Assembly: GCA_963777895.1 (NCBI GenBank)
Contig: CAVZSF010000006.1
Location: 93,793-157,792 of the forward strand
Source of the DNA: UBA2241 sp963777895
GTDB taxonomy: Bacteria; Actinomycetota; Thermoleophilia; UBA2241
Direction of reading: 5' to 3'
Length of the DNA stretch: 64,000 nucleotides
Within the stretch, counting starts at the first letter, position 1. Each line of letters opens with the position of its first letter. Shown piece by piece: positions 18,341 through 28,017 of this stretch. The translations under genes were made by a program, and so were the position numbers. The notes beneath the pieces are model-generated. The model ran no database searches, was not told the origin of the DNA, and saw only the letters and a list, made by a program, of their open reading frames with translations.

Positions 18341-18526
18341 TCAGCTGGATGCCTGCAGCGCCTCAGTGGCGGCGTGCAGCGCGCAGAAGTGCCCCGGGTT
18401 GTAGTTCGAGAGGACGGTCTCGCAGCCGCTCGCCTTGCACACGCGCCCGCGACCGTAGGCCAGGATCCTGTCGGAGTTCTTGCCGGAGCGAAGGGACAGG
18501 TAGCTGCCCGTCAGACGGGCCTTCAT
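18341..18526 (-). CDS. Small zinc-binding-like protein of unknown function
   Basis: About 61 residues from ATG 18526. A compact Cys/His cluster, CKASGCETVLSNYNPGHFC followed by ALHA, fits a zinc-binding fold of the kind seen in small actinobacterial proteins. The preceding part is basic (LSLRSGKNSDRILAYGRGR). The frame stays open upstream to 18721, but that extension has low-complexity composition. Ribosome site weak, so the start is uncertain. An inverted repeat at 18586-18607 lies about 60 bp upstream. Confidence 0.5.
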   Translation of the reverse strand: MKARLTGSYLSLRSGKNSDRILAYGRGRVCKASGCETVLSNYNPGHFCALHAATEALQASS

Positions 18527-18585
18527 GAAGCGAACCGGGGCGAGGACGGACAAGCCATGGGTCAAGCCTTCCCCGCTAGCTGCCT

Positions 18586-18607
18586 TTCTACGCGTATGTT
18601 CGTAGAA
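18586..18607. promoter_or_regulatory. Inverted repeat in a divergent intergenic region
   Basis: TTCTACG and CGTAGAA are separated by 8 nt between the divergent small genes at 18526 and 18753. A dimeric repressor site is possible. It does not match the actinobacterial LexA box. Confidence 0.3.
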
Positions 18608-18752
18608 TGGGCCACCACGGCGGCCCCGAGCGGGTGGCCCAGCGCCGCCCACTGCCTCGTCCTCGACCCCGGTCAGAGCGGCGATCGCGAGTGTTGGCGA
18701 TCCGCCCCGATGGGTACTCACGTGTCAGACTCCGCGACACGGGAGGTGTGCC

Positions 18753-18932
18753 ATGAAGCCCGACAGCGACCAGCACAGCCAGGTCCCCGCCGGCAAACGC
18801 CCCGAGCACCGCCAGGAGCGGCGGAACTGGCCGGTACCCGCCCAAGGCAAGAGTCCCACCCCCAACTGGAACGGCAAGACCATGCACCACCCGTCGTTCC
18901 GCGTCGGGGAGATCAAGCACGGAAAGAGCTGA
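18753..18932 (+). CDS. Small hydrophilic protein of unknown function
   Basis: 59 residues, starting ATG 18753 behind GGGAGGTG with a suitable spacer. It begins MKPDSDQHSQVPAGKRPEH and is rich in Lys, Arg, His, Pro and Trp (NWPVPAQGKSPTPNWNGKT, ending GEIKHGKS). No membrane segment or signal peptide. It ends 75 bp before a strong terminator. The ribosome site and natural stop support it as a real gene. Family not recognised. Confidence 0.55.
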   Translation: MKPDSDQHSQVPAGKRPEHRQERRNWPVPAQGKSPTPNWNGKTMHHPSFRVGEIKHGKS

Positions 18933-19007
18933 GAGCGCAGACCGGTCCCCCTTCGGCCCCGGACTGTAGGAGCGGCGACCGGCCCTCTGTCGACAATGCT
19001 TCATGGG

Positions 19008-19040
19008 GAGGGGCCGGTGGCGTTCCGCCACCGGCCCCTC
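19008..19040. terminator. Bidirectional terminator hairpin
   Basis: A perfect 15-bp stem (19008-19022 with 19026-19040) with loop TTC. It sits between the small plus-strand gene and the convergent secreted-protein gene. Confidence 0.8.
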
Positions 19041-19085
19041 TTCGCTCGTCTCCGTCGTCAGGCCCCTCGGACGGAGTCGAACGTT

Positions 19086-19664
19086 CTACGGAGTGAGCAC
19101 GAGGTCCCAGGGACCGTAGTCCCCCGATCCCCTCGGGTACATGAGCGGACCCGGATGGTTCTCGGCGACGACGCCGAGATCTGTGAATGGATGCGGGTTC
19201 GTCTCCGTTCCAGACACTTCATACGTGCCGGGGTCGAGCGTGACGGGGTAGAGCCATGCGGCGACCCAGCCGCTGACCCTGTTCAACGGATTGAAGGGCG
19301 TCCAGATGTCGTTGAGCACCTCGGACGGATAGGGCATTCCCCACAGGGCCTTACTGGCCGCGGCATCGGGTACGACCCAGGTGTCGTCGATCTTGAGCGT
19401 CTCGACGATGGCGTTGCCGATGCTCTTGACGTGGCCGTAGCCGTAGGCGCCCCAGAGCGTGACCAGCCAGACGTCGTTTCCGGCCGGGACGGCCGTCCCG
19501 GGATCGAACTCCCCGGTGATCTCTCCGTTGCTCACCTGGAACCCGGCGCCGTCGTAGACCCATAGGTAGTAGCCGTCCTGAAACTGCGGCTGGGCGAAGG
19601 CCGGCGCCGCCAGGAGCCCGAGCAGGGCGACGGCGAGCACGACCACGAGCAGTGTCTTCTTCAT
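19086..19664 (-). CDS. Secreted protein of unknown function, paralogue 1 of 3
   Basis: 192 residues with a clear signal peptide (MKKTLLVVVLAVALLGLLAAPAFA). The mature part is rich in Gly, Trp and Tyr (DGYYLWVYDGAGFQV, DVWLVTLWGAYGYGHV, TPFNPLNRVSGWVAAWLYP). It is the last of three adjacent genes with matching signal peptides, size and overall pattern (an opening D-G-x-Y/W-x-W segment, then a G-x-G-x-V turn). Intact frame. The family is not recognised; an exported beta-rich domain is likely. Confidence 0.75.
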   Translation of the reverse strand: MKKTLLVVVLAVALLGLLAAPAFAQPQFQDGYYLWVYDGAGFQVSNGEITGEFDPGTAVPAGNDVWLVTLWGAYGYGHVKSIGNAIVETLKIDDTWVVPDAAASKALWGMPYPSEVLNDIWTPFNPLNRVSGWVAAWLYPVTLDPGTYEVSGTETNPHPFTDLGVVAENHPGPLMYPRGSGDYGPWDLVLTP

Positions 19665-19710
19665 GGTGCTGCTCCTTTCAGCAAGTTGCAGGTACCGAAG
19701 CGACCGCGAG

Positions 19711-20368
19711 TCACGGCACGGCTGGACCCACGACGAAGGTGAACGGATACGAGGCCGTGCCCGGCGCGACCTTCACCGGGGTCGTCTGCCCCGCGGCGTT
19801 GAGCTTCAGGTCGATGATCGTCCGCACGACCGTCTCCGTGAGCAGGCCGGTGTAGGTGCCCTGGAGCGAGCTTCTTGTCGGACGTGAGGTCCGTGGCGAT
19901 ACTCGTCGTCCCCGGTCACCGCCCCCCACCAGTGGTTGGCGTAGGCCTGGGCCCCGATGCTCGGGTTGAAGGCCGGGATCGTGGCGGCCAGGAGGGTCCT
20001 CCAGTACTGGTCCCACAGCACGGCGCCGCTCCAGTAGGCCATCGCCTGCTCCTGGGACATGTCCAGGCCGGCCGCCGGGATGCTCACCTCGTACTTCAGC
20101 GCCAGCGGGACGGTCTGGACGAGGCCTTGGGTGATGCCGCGCCACGGCACGTCGATGATCACGTCGTAGTTGGCCGGGATGGGGGCGCTGAGCGGGTGGC
20201 CGTACTTCACCGGTACGTTCACGTCGCCTTTGACCTCAAGCCACACGCCGAGTCTTCGGCACGAGGTACGCCGTCTTCACCGAGGGGCGCAGGTCGGCGA
20301 AGGCCGGCGCCGCCAGCACGCCCAGCAGGACGGCGGCCAGCACGACACGCAAGCAGCAATCTCTTCAT
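19711..20368 (-). CDS. Secreted protein of unknown function, paralogue 2 of 3, several frameshifts
   Basis: It starts at ATG 20368 (MKRLLL). Three shifts, near 20355, 20250 and 19880, are needed to read a signal peptide (VVLAAVLLGVLAAPAFA) and then VWLEVKGDVNVPVKYGHPL, DVIIDVPWRGITQGLVQTV, AQAYANHWWGAVTGDDEY and a C-terminal GTYTGLLTETVVRTIIDLKL before TGA 19711. All segments are on one strand in order, so the gene was recently intact or the consensus is faulty. It lies between the two paralogues with 46-50 bp gaps. Confidence 0.65.
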
Positions 20369-20418
20369 GGCGAGCATCCTTTCGAGACTACGAGTTGATG
20401 GTCGGGGACCTTCTGCGT

Positions 20419-21080
20419 TCACTTGCCGACGGAGAAGTCGAACTCGGTGCCCCAGTTGACGAAATCGGCTGTCAGGTGCAACGGCCCGGACTGGTCTTCC
20501 ATCCAGGGGATCAGGTCGATGCCGGGCAGCAGCTGGACCTGGCTGATCGAGAGGTGGTACACACCCGCACCCGGGAACGCATCGACGGGCACGTACAGGT
20601 GGTTCCAGAACACGCCGGCCCGGCAGGCCGGATTGACCAGCTCGGGAGGCGGGCCGCCGAGCCACTCGGTCCACCACTCGTCCCATGCGTGGACACCGGT
20701 CCAATAGGGCGCTGTGTCCGCAGGGTCGAAATGGCTGTGGTAACCGTATGGGCCGGTGATATCGATGGTCGTGGCCACCACGTTCGGCACGTTCGACACC
20801 TGGCCGTAGACGCTGCCCAGCCACCCCATGCAGACGATGACGTCCGAGCCGACCGGGAGAGGCTTGAAGTCCTTCCCGCGCTGGACGGCCTGATAGATGC
20901 TGATGTCGCTCATGCTCAGACTTGTGCCGTAGACCCACACGCCGTCCCCGAACGGCGGAACGATGACGGGGATGTTCATGGGCGGATACGACCGGGGCGC
21001 CGTGGGCCCGGCGAGAGCCGGCGCAGCCAGGAGGCCGGACAGGGCGACGGCGAGCACAGAATCAAGAGAAGCCTCTTCAT
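20419..21080 (-). CDS. Secreted protein of unknown function, paralogue 3 of 3, one frameshift
   Basis: It starts at ATG 21080 (MKRLL). One shift at about 21060 connects to VLAVALSGLLAAPALAGP, a signal peptide. The mature region reads FGDGVWVYGTSLSMSDISIY, GSDVIVCMGWLGSVYGQV, AWDEWWTEWLGGPPPELVNP and ends WGTEFDFSVGK. First gene of the three-gene operon; an AAAGGA-type ribosome site precedes each start. Confidence 0.68.
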
Positions 21081-21260
21081 CGCGCGGGTCCTTTCGAAGG
21101 AAGAAGATGACGCGCACGCCCGCCTGTCGGCGGCGTGCGCCTCCCCAGCAGATGCTCCATAGAACCCCCCAGACTCCCCGTTGGCCCTTCTCGTTTGCCC
21201 TTTTGATGCAGGAAGCGCGGGGATGAATCGGTCGACGACAGAGAGACGGCGACAGCGGTG

Positions 21261-21283
21261 CGCCCACGCTTTGCGCGTGGGCG
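21261..21283. terminator. Hairpin downstream of the double SnoaL-like gene
   Basis: CGCCCACGC, 5-nt loop, GCGTGGGCG, about 40 bp past the minus-strand stop at 21323. T-tract weak. Confidence 0.5.
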
Positions 21284-21322
21284 TGGCTTTGCAGGTGGGC
21301 GCGGCTATACTGCGGGACTGAC

Positions 21323-22075
21323 TCAGCGGAAGGGCATCTCGCCCTTGGAGCAGTACAGCGTCTCGCGCGCGATCCTGCCGTTCGCTGATCTCGAGGACGG
21401 TGAGCCCGGTCGCGCCGTCGTAGCCGAGCGAGTCGCTGGCGGCGGTCCATCTGACGACGGCCCATCCAGGCCCCGAGAACGTCCGCACGGTCGCGGAACG
21501 CGAGGTCGGCGGGGAAGCGCGAACATCCGCTCGTACCGCCGCAGCAGCGTCGGGCGCCGGCCGTGGTCGCCGTAGCCGATGTCGAGGAAGGCGACGTCGG
21601 GCGGCGCTCATGCGCGCGAGCGCGGCGGCGTCCTTGCGCCTTCAGCGCCGCGGCGTACGCGCGCGCGATGCGCCGCGCGGCCGCGGCGGTGTCGGCCGGA
21701 CCGAGCGGCGTGCGCAGCCGGACGGGATGCGGGCTCGCCTCGCCGGCCTTCAGGCTCGGGCCCGTCGACCCAGAAGAACTCCTCGCGCACGACCTTCTCG
21801 CCGCGCACCGTCACCACCTCGGCGACCGCTTCGGGCGAGTACCGTCCCTCGAACACGAAGTAGTCGCCGGGCCACGCCTCCCACAGCGCCGTCCCGTCGC
21901 CGACGAGGTGCGACGACCGTCTTTCCGGAGACGAAGTAGTCCGTCATCTCGCTGTTCTTGATCAGTGCTTCGTCCTTCTGCGCAGGGGGGTAGCGACCGG
22001 GAGTCGATCACGATCCCGCGCGAGTAGAGGTCGCTCAGCGTGCTGAGGTCGTAGGCCTCGAGTGGCCGTCGCATA
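21323..22075 (-). CDS. Protein with two SnoaL-like (NTF2-fold) domains, multiple frameshifts
   Basis: Read across frames, the minus strand gives LEAYDLSTLSDLYSRGIVID, then MTDYFVSGKTVV, LWEAWPGDYFVFEGRYSPEA and KVVREEFFWVDGPE: one SnoaL-like unit. A second follows: ADTAAAARRIARAYAAALKA, VAFLDIGYGDHGRRPTLLRR, GPGWAVVRWTAASDSLGYDG and ending ETLYCSKGEMPFR at TGA 21323. At least five indels are needed. This fold serves isomerases, dehydratases and sensor modules, so a specific activity cannot be given. The N-terminal limit is unclear because the anti-sigma-like gene upstream ends close by and could even have been continuous with it. Confidence 0.6.
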
Positions 22076-23661
22076 GGCCGTGAAGACCTGTCGCGTGCGC
22101 CACACGCCGTACGCTCTCCAGCGAGCCCGCGATCTGCAGGAGCTCCCGGCGCGTGACGTCTCCGGCCACGGTCACGAGCAGGCCGTCCTGCTGCCACCCA
22201 AAGGTGAGGCAGCTGCAGCGGGCGCGCGCTGAGACGAGCCGTGCGCGCCCGTCAGTCCACCGGACGCGCAGCACGACCCGCGTCGCGCCTGACGCCCCGG
22301 CCGTCGAGGCTCTGACGAACGGGTCGTCCGCCGCGTCGAGCGCGGCGCCGCCAGAGGAGCGCGTGGTGACGACGATGCTGCGAAAGCCCCGCCGGTAGAC
22401 CAGCGACGCGACCGTCGAGTCGCTTCCGGCGCAGAGGCTTCTGGAGAGTGGGCTCCGGGGCCTTCGACGGCGGCCAGCGAGAGCGCGAAGCCGTCGGGCA
22501 GCGTCTCGGGGACGAAGAGACGGCCCTGGACCGCCGCGCTCGCCTTCTGGCAGCGGAGACGCGGTGGAAACCCTGGTCGGTCGCCGGTGACCAGCTCGGC
22601 GCTGCTCGGCAAGCTGGACGGTGAAGTCCGAGACCGCGAGCGCGGGGTCGAGCTGGACGTCGCTGAACGCCCACGCCTCCACGACTTCGCCCTGGTACGT
22701 CCTGACGACCGGACCGGCAGCCACGTGTGCCGGTCGATCGATCATGGAGACCCGGTCGAAGCGCGGCGTCGCCGGACGACGCGTCAGACCAGGCCGCCGA
22801 CGCCCGGCCGGCCGGGGCGCTCACCACGAGCACCGGCCGGCCCTCGTAGGTCGACGAGGTGACCTTGCGAGCCGGCGATCGGCGAGGGCGCTCATCTGCC
22901 CTGCGTACTCCACCGGGAAGAGCCCGCTGCCGGCGGCGTCCGGCGGTCCGGGGGCCAGATCGACGGTCGCGCGTGACAGTCAGACCCGTCCCCGGAGTGC
23001 CAGGCCTCAGTGCGCGTGCCGTCCGGCATGCTGGTCACCTCGACGTGGAGTCCGGGCGTGTCCGCCAGCGTCGCGTCGGCGGGCGGCAGCCGCCACGAGC
23101 CGTCCTCGTCTGCGATCGCCGACGTCCTCACGCGGCCGTCGCTGGTCGCCACGACGCGCGCCCGGAACACGGGGGCGCCGGCACGCTGGTAGGTGAAGAC
23201 CGCGCTGAGCGATCGGCACGAGTCGAGCCGGAGCCTGACGTTCTCGATGACCTGCGCCACGGCCGGCGGCGGGCCGCCAGGCCGCCCTGTTCGCGGCCCG
23301 TCGGCCAGCCGATCAGCGACACCGCCACCCACACGGCGACGGCGGCCGCGGCGAGCGCCGCGGCGGCGAGCCGCGGCCGCCGGAACACCCAGCGCCGCGC
23401 GCGACGCTCGACCGGCCGACGTCTTCGTCGCCTCGACCGGCTCGGCCGCGTCGATCCGTTCCCACAGCCGTTCGTGGAAGTGCTCCCTCCGGGCGGCGCC
23501 TCGAGGGATTCCAGCACCACGCGTGCTCGGCGGCGTCCGCCGCTCGACGGCGTCGATCCGCTCCCAGAGCCGCTCGTGGAAGCGCTCCTTCGCCGGCGGC
23601 GCCTCGAGTGTCGCCAGCAGGCGTACTCGAGGGCGAGATCGCGGTCGGGCCGGTCGCTCAC
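22076..23661 (-). CDS. Second anti-sigma-factor-like protein, heavily frameshifted
   Basis: Start GTG 23661 (SDRPDRDLALEYA) behind GGAGGAG. In order the minus strand encodes LEAPPAKERFHERLWERIDA, a second copy of that module, and a membrane helix (AAAALAAAAVAVWVAVSLI). An outer part follows: VAQVIENVRLRLDSCRSLSA, GPVVRTYQGEVVEAWAFSDV, QGRLFVPETLPDGFALSLAA and a C-terminal GLLVTVAGDVTRRELLQIAG. The end matches the corresponding segment of the intact anti-sigma protein at 13.7 kb, so the two are paralogues. Seven or more shifts separate these pieces. It overlaps the end of the second sigma gene. Confidence 0.65.
23449..23608 (-). repeat. Tandemly duplicated module in the second anti-sigma gene
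   Basis: Two copies of about 57 bp (about 23449-23505 and 23550-23608) encode the same peptide pattern, LEAPP followed by FHERLWERIDAxE. In the intact paralogue the module occurs once, as LESPEYPDAFLAGVWALID. The repeat is at the likely sigma-binding N-terminus. Confidence 0.6.
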
Positions 23662-24277
23662 GCGCGTCTCCTCCGCGACCGGGAGCCGACGGACGCCGGC
23701 TGCCTGCGTCTGAGGCAGGACTCGCGCCGCGGTCAGCGCCTCCCGCAGCGCCGCCCGCGCAGCGACGAGGCGCGAGCAGACGGTGCCCTTCGGCACGTCG
23801 AGCACCTCGGCGACGGAGTGGTAGTCGAAGCCGTCGCGATCGACGAGCAGGACCACGACACGCTGCTCCGGGCTCAGGCGGGCGAGCGCCGCGGCAACTG
23901 GCTGCGGGCGACGTACGCGTCGGCAGGATCGGCATCGGCGCCGATGAACTCCTCCGCCTCCTCGTAGCTGACGCTCGGCCGCACGCGGCCGCCGCAGGTA
24001 GCCCATGCACACCGTGTAGGTGATGCGGTAGAGCCAGGTGCCGAGCGACGACGCGGCGGCCGAAGGCCGGCAGTCCGCGGTACGCGTTGAAGAAGGTGTC
24101 CTGGAGCGCGTCGTCGGCCAGGTCGACGTCGTGCAGCAGGTGGAAGGCGAGCAGGCGCAGGCGTTCGTCGTAGAGGTCGACGATCGCGTCGAACGCCGCG
24201 CGGTCGCCGCGCTGGGCAGCTTCCAGCGTGAAGGGGTCTATCTCGCGGAACTTCCTGACGACGATCGCCGTCCCCAC
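23640..24277 (-). CDS. Second ECF-type sigma factor, frameshifted
   Basis: Region 2 is readable as AAQRGDRAAFDAIVDLYDER and DDALQDTFFNAYRGLPAF, then a shift near 24060. RITYTVCMGYLRRP follows, and after more shifts region 4: SPEQRVVVLLVDRDGFDYHS, VAEVLDVPKGTVCSRL, AARAALREAL. It corresponds segment by segment to the intact ECF factor at 15.2 kb (VLMVDRDGYDY matches VLLVDRDGFDY). Start probably GTG 24277. The final frame runs into the anti-sigma start without a stop, another sign of local indels. Confidence 0.7.
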
Positions 24278-24421
24278 CGCACCCCCACCGGTGACGTCCG
24301 CCTTCGGCCGCCACGCCGGCCGAAGGCCGCTCTCCGTCTGTCGCCGCACTCGCCAGCCTTCGACTCCTCGCCGTCGCCATCCATTGAGATGCGCGGCGAC
24401 GCCGAGAGGATCAGATGGCGT

Positions 24422-26095
24422 CTACTTCACCCACACGTTCCACGCGTCGACGTTGCCCATGGGGTCCACCGCCTGGCCCTGCACGCGATCGTTCGTGACG
24501 CAGAAGCCCTCGCAGAAGTACAGCGGGATCACGGGGGCGTCGGCCAGGATCGCCTTCTCCGCCTGCGCGTACAGGTCGAGCCGCCTGGTCTCGTCGAGGG
24601 TAGCCCGGGCCTCCTCGAGCAGGCGTCGACTTCAGGATTCTCGTAGTAGGTCCACAAAGTCGCCGGCTCCCGAGTCACCGCTGTGGAAGAGCGAGAGGAA
24701 GTTGTCCGGCGACGGGTAGTCCGCGAGCCAGCCGGTCAGGAAGAGATCTCCCTCGGTCCCCGTGCTGGCCTTGCGGATGTACGTGTTCCACTCGTAGCCC
24801 TTCCGCGCGACGTCCAGGCCCGCTGCCCTCCAGCCGGAGAGAAGAGGCGGGTCGAGGACGGACAGGCCGTGCGTCGCCTGGGGCACCACTCCCCAGGAGA
24901 GGTAGAGGAAGCTCGGCAGAGGCGAGATCTGCTGGACGAGCTCCTTCGCCTTCACGGAGTCCGACGGGTAGACGAGACCGCCGGCGTCGGCGTGAAGGAT
25001 GCCGTCCGGGACGATCCCAGTGGCCGGCACGGCCTCCGCGGGCGGAGCCCAGACATCGGCTTTGACGGCCATCACCGCATCCCGGTCGGTGGCGTAGCTC
25101 AGCGCCTGGCGGCGTGGCAGATTGGCGTCCCCTCCCAGACGGGGGCTCCTCTGATTGATGCCGACAAGAATGGTGGCAAGCTGGTGCCGAGTCTGGGCCG
25201 TCCAGCTACCGGCCTTGGCCTTCGCTTCCTCTTTCGCCGCGTCGATCTGGTCGCCCGGCACCCACGTGATGTCGAGAGCCCCCTTCTGGAACTCCTGCCA
25301 CTGCGTCGGCTGGTCCATGACCGGCATGTGGATCCTGTCGACGTAGCCCGCAGTCGCCGCATCCCAGTAGTCCGGGTTCTTGACCAGGTCGATGTACTCG
25401 CCGCGTACCCAGCGGTCGACCATGTACGGCCCCGTGCCGATCGGCTTGGCACGGAACGCCTCCGGACTGACCTTCCGCATGTAGTCGACCGGCCAGATGC
25501 CCGTGGCGGGGTTGCCGAGCAGGAGCGGGAAGTCGGCGAACGGGTACTTCAGGGTGACCTGTACGGTGTAGCGGTCGAGGGCTTTGACGCCGCTGAGGCC
25601 CTTGGGCGCATAGCCTGAGCTGGCGGTGCCCTTGACGTCCCTGAGCATGTACGAGAGCGCTGATTCGTTGGCCGGATCGACGAGGTAGCCCCAGTCGGCG
25701 ACGACGTCCTGCGCCGTCACCTCCCGGCTCACCGGGGGCTGGAAGGTCACGCCCTTCCTGAGCCTGAACGTCCACACCGTGGCGTCGTCACTGACGCTCC
25801 AGCTCTCAGCGAGACAGGGCACGCCTCGCACGACGCCGTCGTCCCCCGTCTCCCAGCGCACGAGCCCCTGGAAGATCTGGTGGTTGACCTGTGCGCTTGC
25901 GGAGTCGTAGGCCATCCAGGGCTCGAAGCTAGCCGGATCCCATTCGACCGCGATGACGTAGGTGCCACCCGGGACGGGTGTCGGACCCGGTTCTGAGGCG
26001 CTGCTCGTGTCGGTACAGCCGGCGGCGGCGAGCAGCAAGAGCGCGACGCCCGCCAGCGTGACGAGAGATGCAAGCGCTGTGCGAAATGGTCTCAT
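24422..26095 (-). CDS. Peptide/oligopeptide ABC transporter substrate-binding lipoprotein, frameshifted near the end
   Basis: A solute-binding protein of family 5, about 555 residues. It starts at ATG 26095; signal peptide with lipobox LLAAAGC. Family motifs: ESWSVSDDATVWTFRLRKGV, TAQDVVADWGYL, KPIGTGPYMVDRWVRGEYI, LVKNPDYWD, and SYATDRDAVM. Two shifts near 24645 and 24625 separate the body from a normal C-terminus (TYYENPEVDAC, LEEARATLDETRRLDLYAQA, ILADAPVIPLYF, ending NVWVK at 24422). No permease or ATPase genes adjoin it, so it is an orphan or works with the transporter at 36-40 kb. It lies just upstream of the second sigma/anti-sigma pair on the same strand. Confidence 0.85.
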
Positions 26096-26388
26096 CCCGC
26101 CCCCGAGACGACCCCCGTGCCGCCATAGTAGTCCCGGGAACGGCCAGCTCCAAGGTGTGTCTCGTACGGGCCTGCCCACGGCGAGCGCGGCGGCGCGCGA
26201 AGTAGCCTGCTCGGACTACGCCGTTCTCGCCCGCTCGTACGCCGACAAGCCGATGACTACCGGACCAGTACGAGGAACAGTCGTCTTGCGAAGCGGTTGG
26301 CAGTGGCGCAGCGGCCTGTATAGGGTCCGCGCGTTCGTTGCAGGCCCCCTTGCCGACGACTGCAAGGGCCGACTCAGGAGGAGCGGAC

Positions 26389-27708
26389 GTGCCTCGTTCC
26401 CGACTCATCCTCGTCACAGCCGCCGTCGCCCTGCTCTCCGTCGCCGCTCTGGCCGTCTGGAGCCAGCCGAGCGCCGCGAAGAAGCGCTCGTTCCTGCCTA
26501 CCATCGCGGCTTTCGGAGCAAGTCCGACCGTGATCGCAAGCGGCGGGTCGTCGACCCTTTCCTGGGCGATCAGCGGTGCCACGTCCGTCTCCATCGACCA
26601 TGGCGTCGGCACGGTCGCGACGACCTCGGGGACCCGGAACGTCTCGCCGACGGCGAGCACGGTCTACACCTTGACGGCAGCCAACTCTCGGGGCTCGAGC
26701 ACGAGTACTGCGACGGTGGCGGTCACGCCGCCGCCCGCGAGCTTCCAGCCGACGGCGCCGTACTACGCGACGTTCTTCTACCCCTGGTACAAGAACGTCG
26801 CGACCGACGGCGCCTACAGCTACTGGCAGGACGGCGGCAACAGCCCGCCGGCCACCTGGTTCAGCCACTTCCTGCCGGACCCAGACCCCACCACCTTCTC
26901 CCCCGCGGCCGAGCTCTACAGCAGCCTCGACTACACGACCTTCAAGTGGGAGGTCGGCAAGATGGCCGAGGCGAAGCAGGAGGTCGCCATCAGCTCCTGG
27001 TTCGGACAGGGCACCAAGCAGGACGTCGCCCTCTCCACGTACCTCGACGACTTCATGAAGCGCGCCGACAACCCGTACCCGAACCTGCGCTTCGCGCTCT
27101 ACTACGAGCACGAGGGGTTTGCGGATCCCTCTGTCAGCGAGCTCGTCAACGACCTGAGCTACATCAGGACGAAGTTCGCGGGAAGCCCGTACTTCCTCAA
27201 GGTCGGCGGCAAGCCGGTCGTCTTCGTCTACGGAGGCGGCCCAGAGGGTCCTGCGACGAGCCAGCGATGGAAGGCCGCCAACGCCCAACTGGGCAACGCC
27301 TTCTACTACGTGCTGAAGGTCTACGACGGCTATGCCGGCGACCCAAACCAGCCGAGCTGCTGGCATCAGTACGCGCCTGCCGGGCGCTCCGGCATCCACG
27401 GCAGCTACTCGGCCTTCGTGAGCCCGGGGTTCTGGAAGGACGCCCCGGGTGAGACGGTGCGCCTCCCCCGGGACCTGACCGCCTTCTCGTCCGCCGTCAC
27501 GGAGATGGTGAACGCGGCCGTCACTTGGAAGCTCGTCGAGACCTGGAACGAGTGGGGCGAGGGTTCGTCGGTCGAACCGGGTCAGCAGACGCGGATCGAC
27601 GCGACGGGCCGGGAGGTCCTCGACCCGAACGGCGCGCCCTTCGGCAACGCCTACGTCAGGGCGCTGGCCGACCGCCTGCCGCCCCTCGAACGAGGGACGG
27701 GCAGGTGA
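26389..27708 (+). CDS. Secreted glycoside-hydrolase-family-99-like protein with Ig-like domain
   Basis: A protein of about 439 residues. GTG 26389 follows AGGAGGA. A signal/anchor segment (LILVTAAVALLSVAALAVW) leads to a bacterial Ig-like domain (SPTVIASGGSSTLSWAISGA, STVYTLTAANSRGSST) and then a TIM-barrel domain. The catalytic part has APYYATFFYPWYKN, VAISSWFGQG, RFALYYEHEG and the C-terminal ETWNEWGEGSSVEP typical of GH99-like/glycosyl-hydrolase-like proteins. GH99 enzymes cleave alpha-mannosides internally, but GH99-like domains also occur in surface-polysaccharide proteins, so substrate is open. No partner genes nearby. Confidence 0.8.
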   Translation: MPRSRLILVTAAVALLSVAALAVWSQPSAAKKRSFLPTIAAFGASPTVIASGGSSTLSWAISGATSVSIDHGVGTVATTSGTRNVSPTASTVYTLTAANSRGSSTSTATVAVTPPPASFQPTAPYYATFFYPWYKNVATDGAYSYWQDGGNSPPATWFSHFLPDPDPTTFSPAAELYSSLDYTTFKWEVGKMAEAKQEVAISSWFGQGTKQDVALSTYLDDFMKRADNPYPNLRFALYYEHEGFADPSVSELVNDLSYIRTKFAGSPYFLKVGGKPVVFVYGGGPEGPATSQRWKAANAQLGNAFYYVLKVYDGYAGDPNQPSCWHQYAPAGRSGIHGSYSAFVSPGFWKDAPGETVRLPRDLTAFSSAVTEMVNAAVTWKLVETWNEWGEGSSVEPGQQTRIDATGREVLDPNGAPFGNAYVRALADRLPPLERGTGR

Positions 27709-27783
27709 GGCAGCCGCCGGCGCCCTGACGTCGCCTCCCTCGGCCCCGGCAGGCCGCCCCGCCCACATCTCTCGGCCGGCTGC

Positions 27784-28017
27784 CTACGCCTCGATCGGCT
27801 TCTCGAAGACCTCGAAGCGCCGCTCCACATGCATGCCCGCCTTCAGGTACAGGCCGAGCGCGCCGGTCGTGTGTCCATCTCGTGGACGCACGGCTCACCG
27901 GTGTCGGCCGACTCGCACTCGTCGAGGAGCGCCTGCACCGCCGGTAGATCGGCGGTGGTCAGCGCGCGCAGGACGAAGTCTTTGGGAAGCGGATGCAGGT
28001 GCTGCTGCCCTTCCCCA
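27784..28017 (-). pseudogene. GNAT acetyltransferase remnant with internal deletion
   Basis: The minus strand encodes an N-terminal GNAT beginning (FVLRALTTADLPAVQALLDE, then EPCVHEMDT). After a frame change it jumps directly to a C-terminal GNAT end (GALGLYLKAGMHVERRFEVF, ending EKPIEA). Roughly 100 residues, including the acetyl-CoA-binding motif, are missing between. A natural start codon in frame is not visible. It sits directly behind the multiheme cytochrome gene. Confidence 0.6.

Noticed and set aside
18580..18610. LexA/SOS box
   Set aside because: The inverted repeat TTCTACG...CGTAGAA contains GTTCG but does not match the CGAAC-N4-GTTCG actinobacterial consensus.
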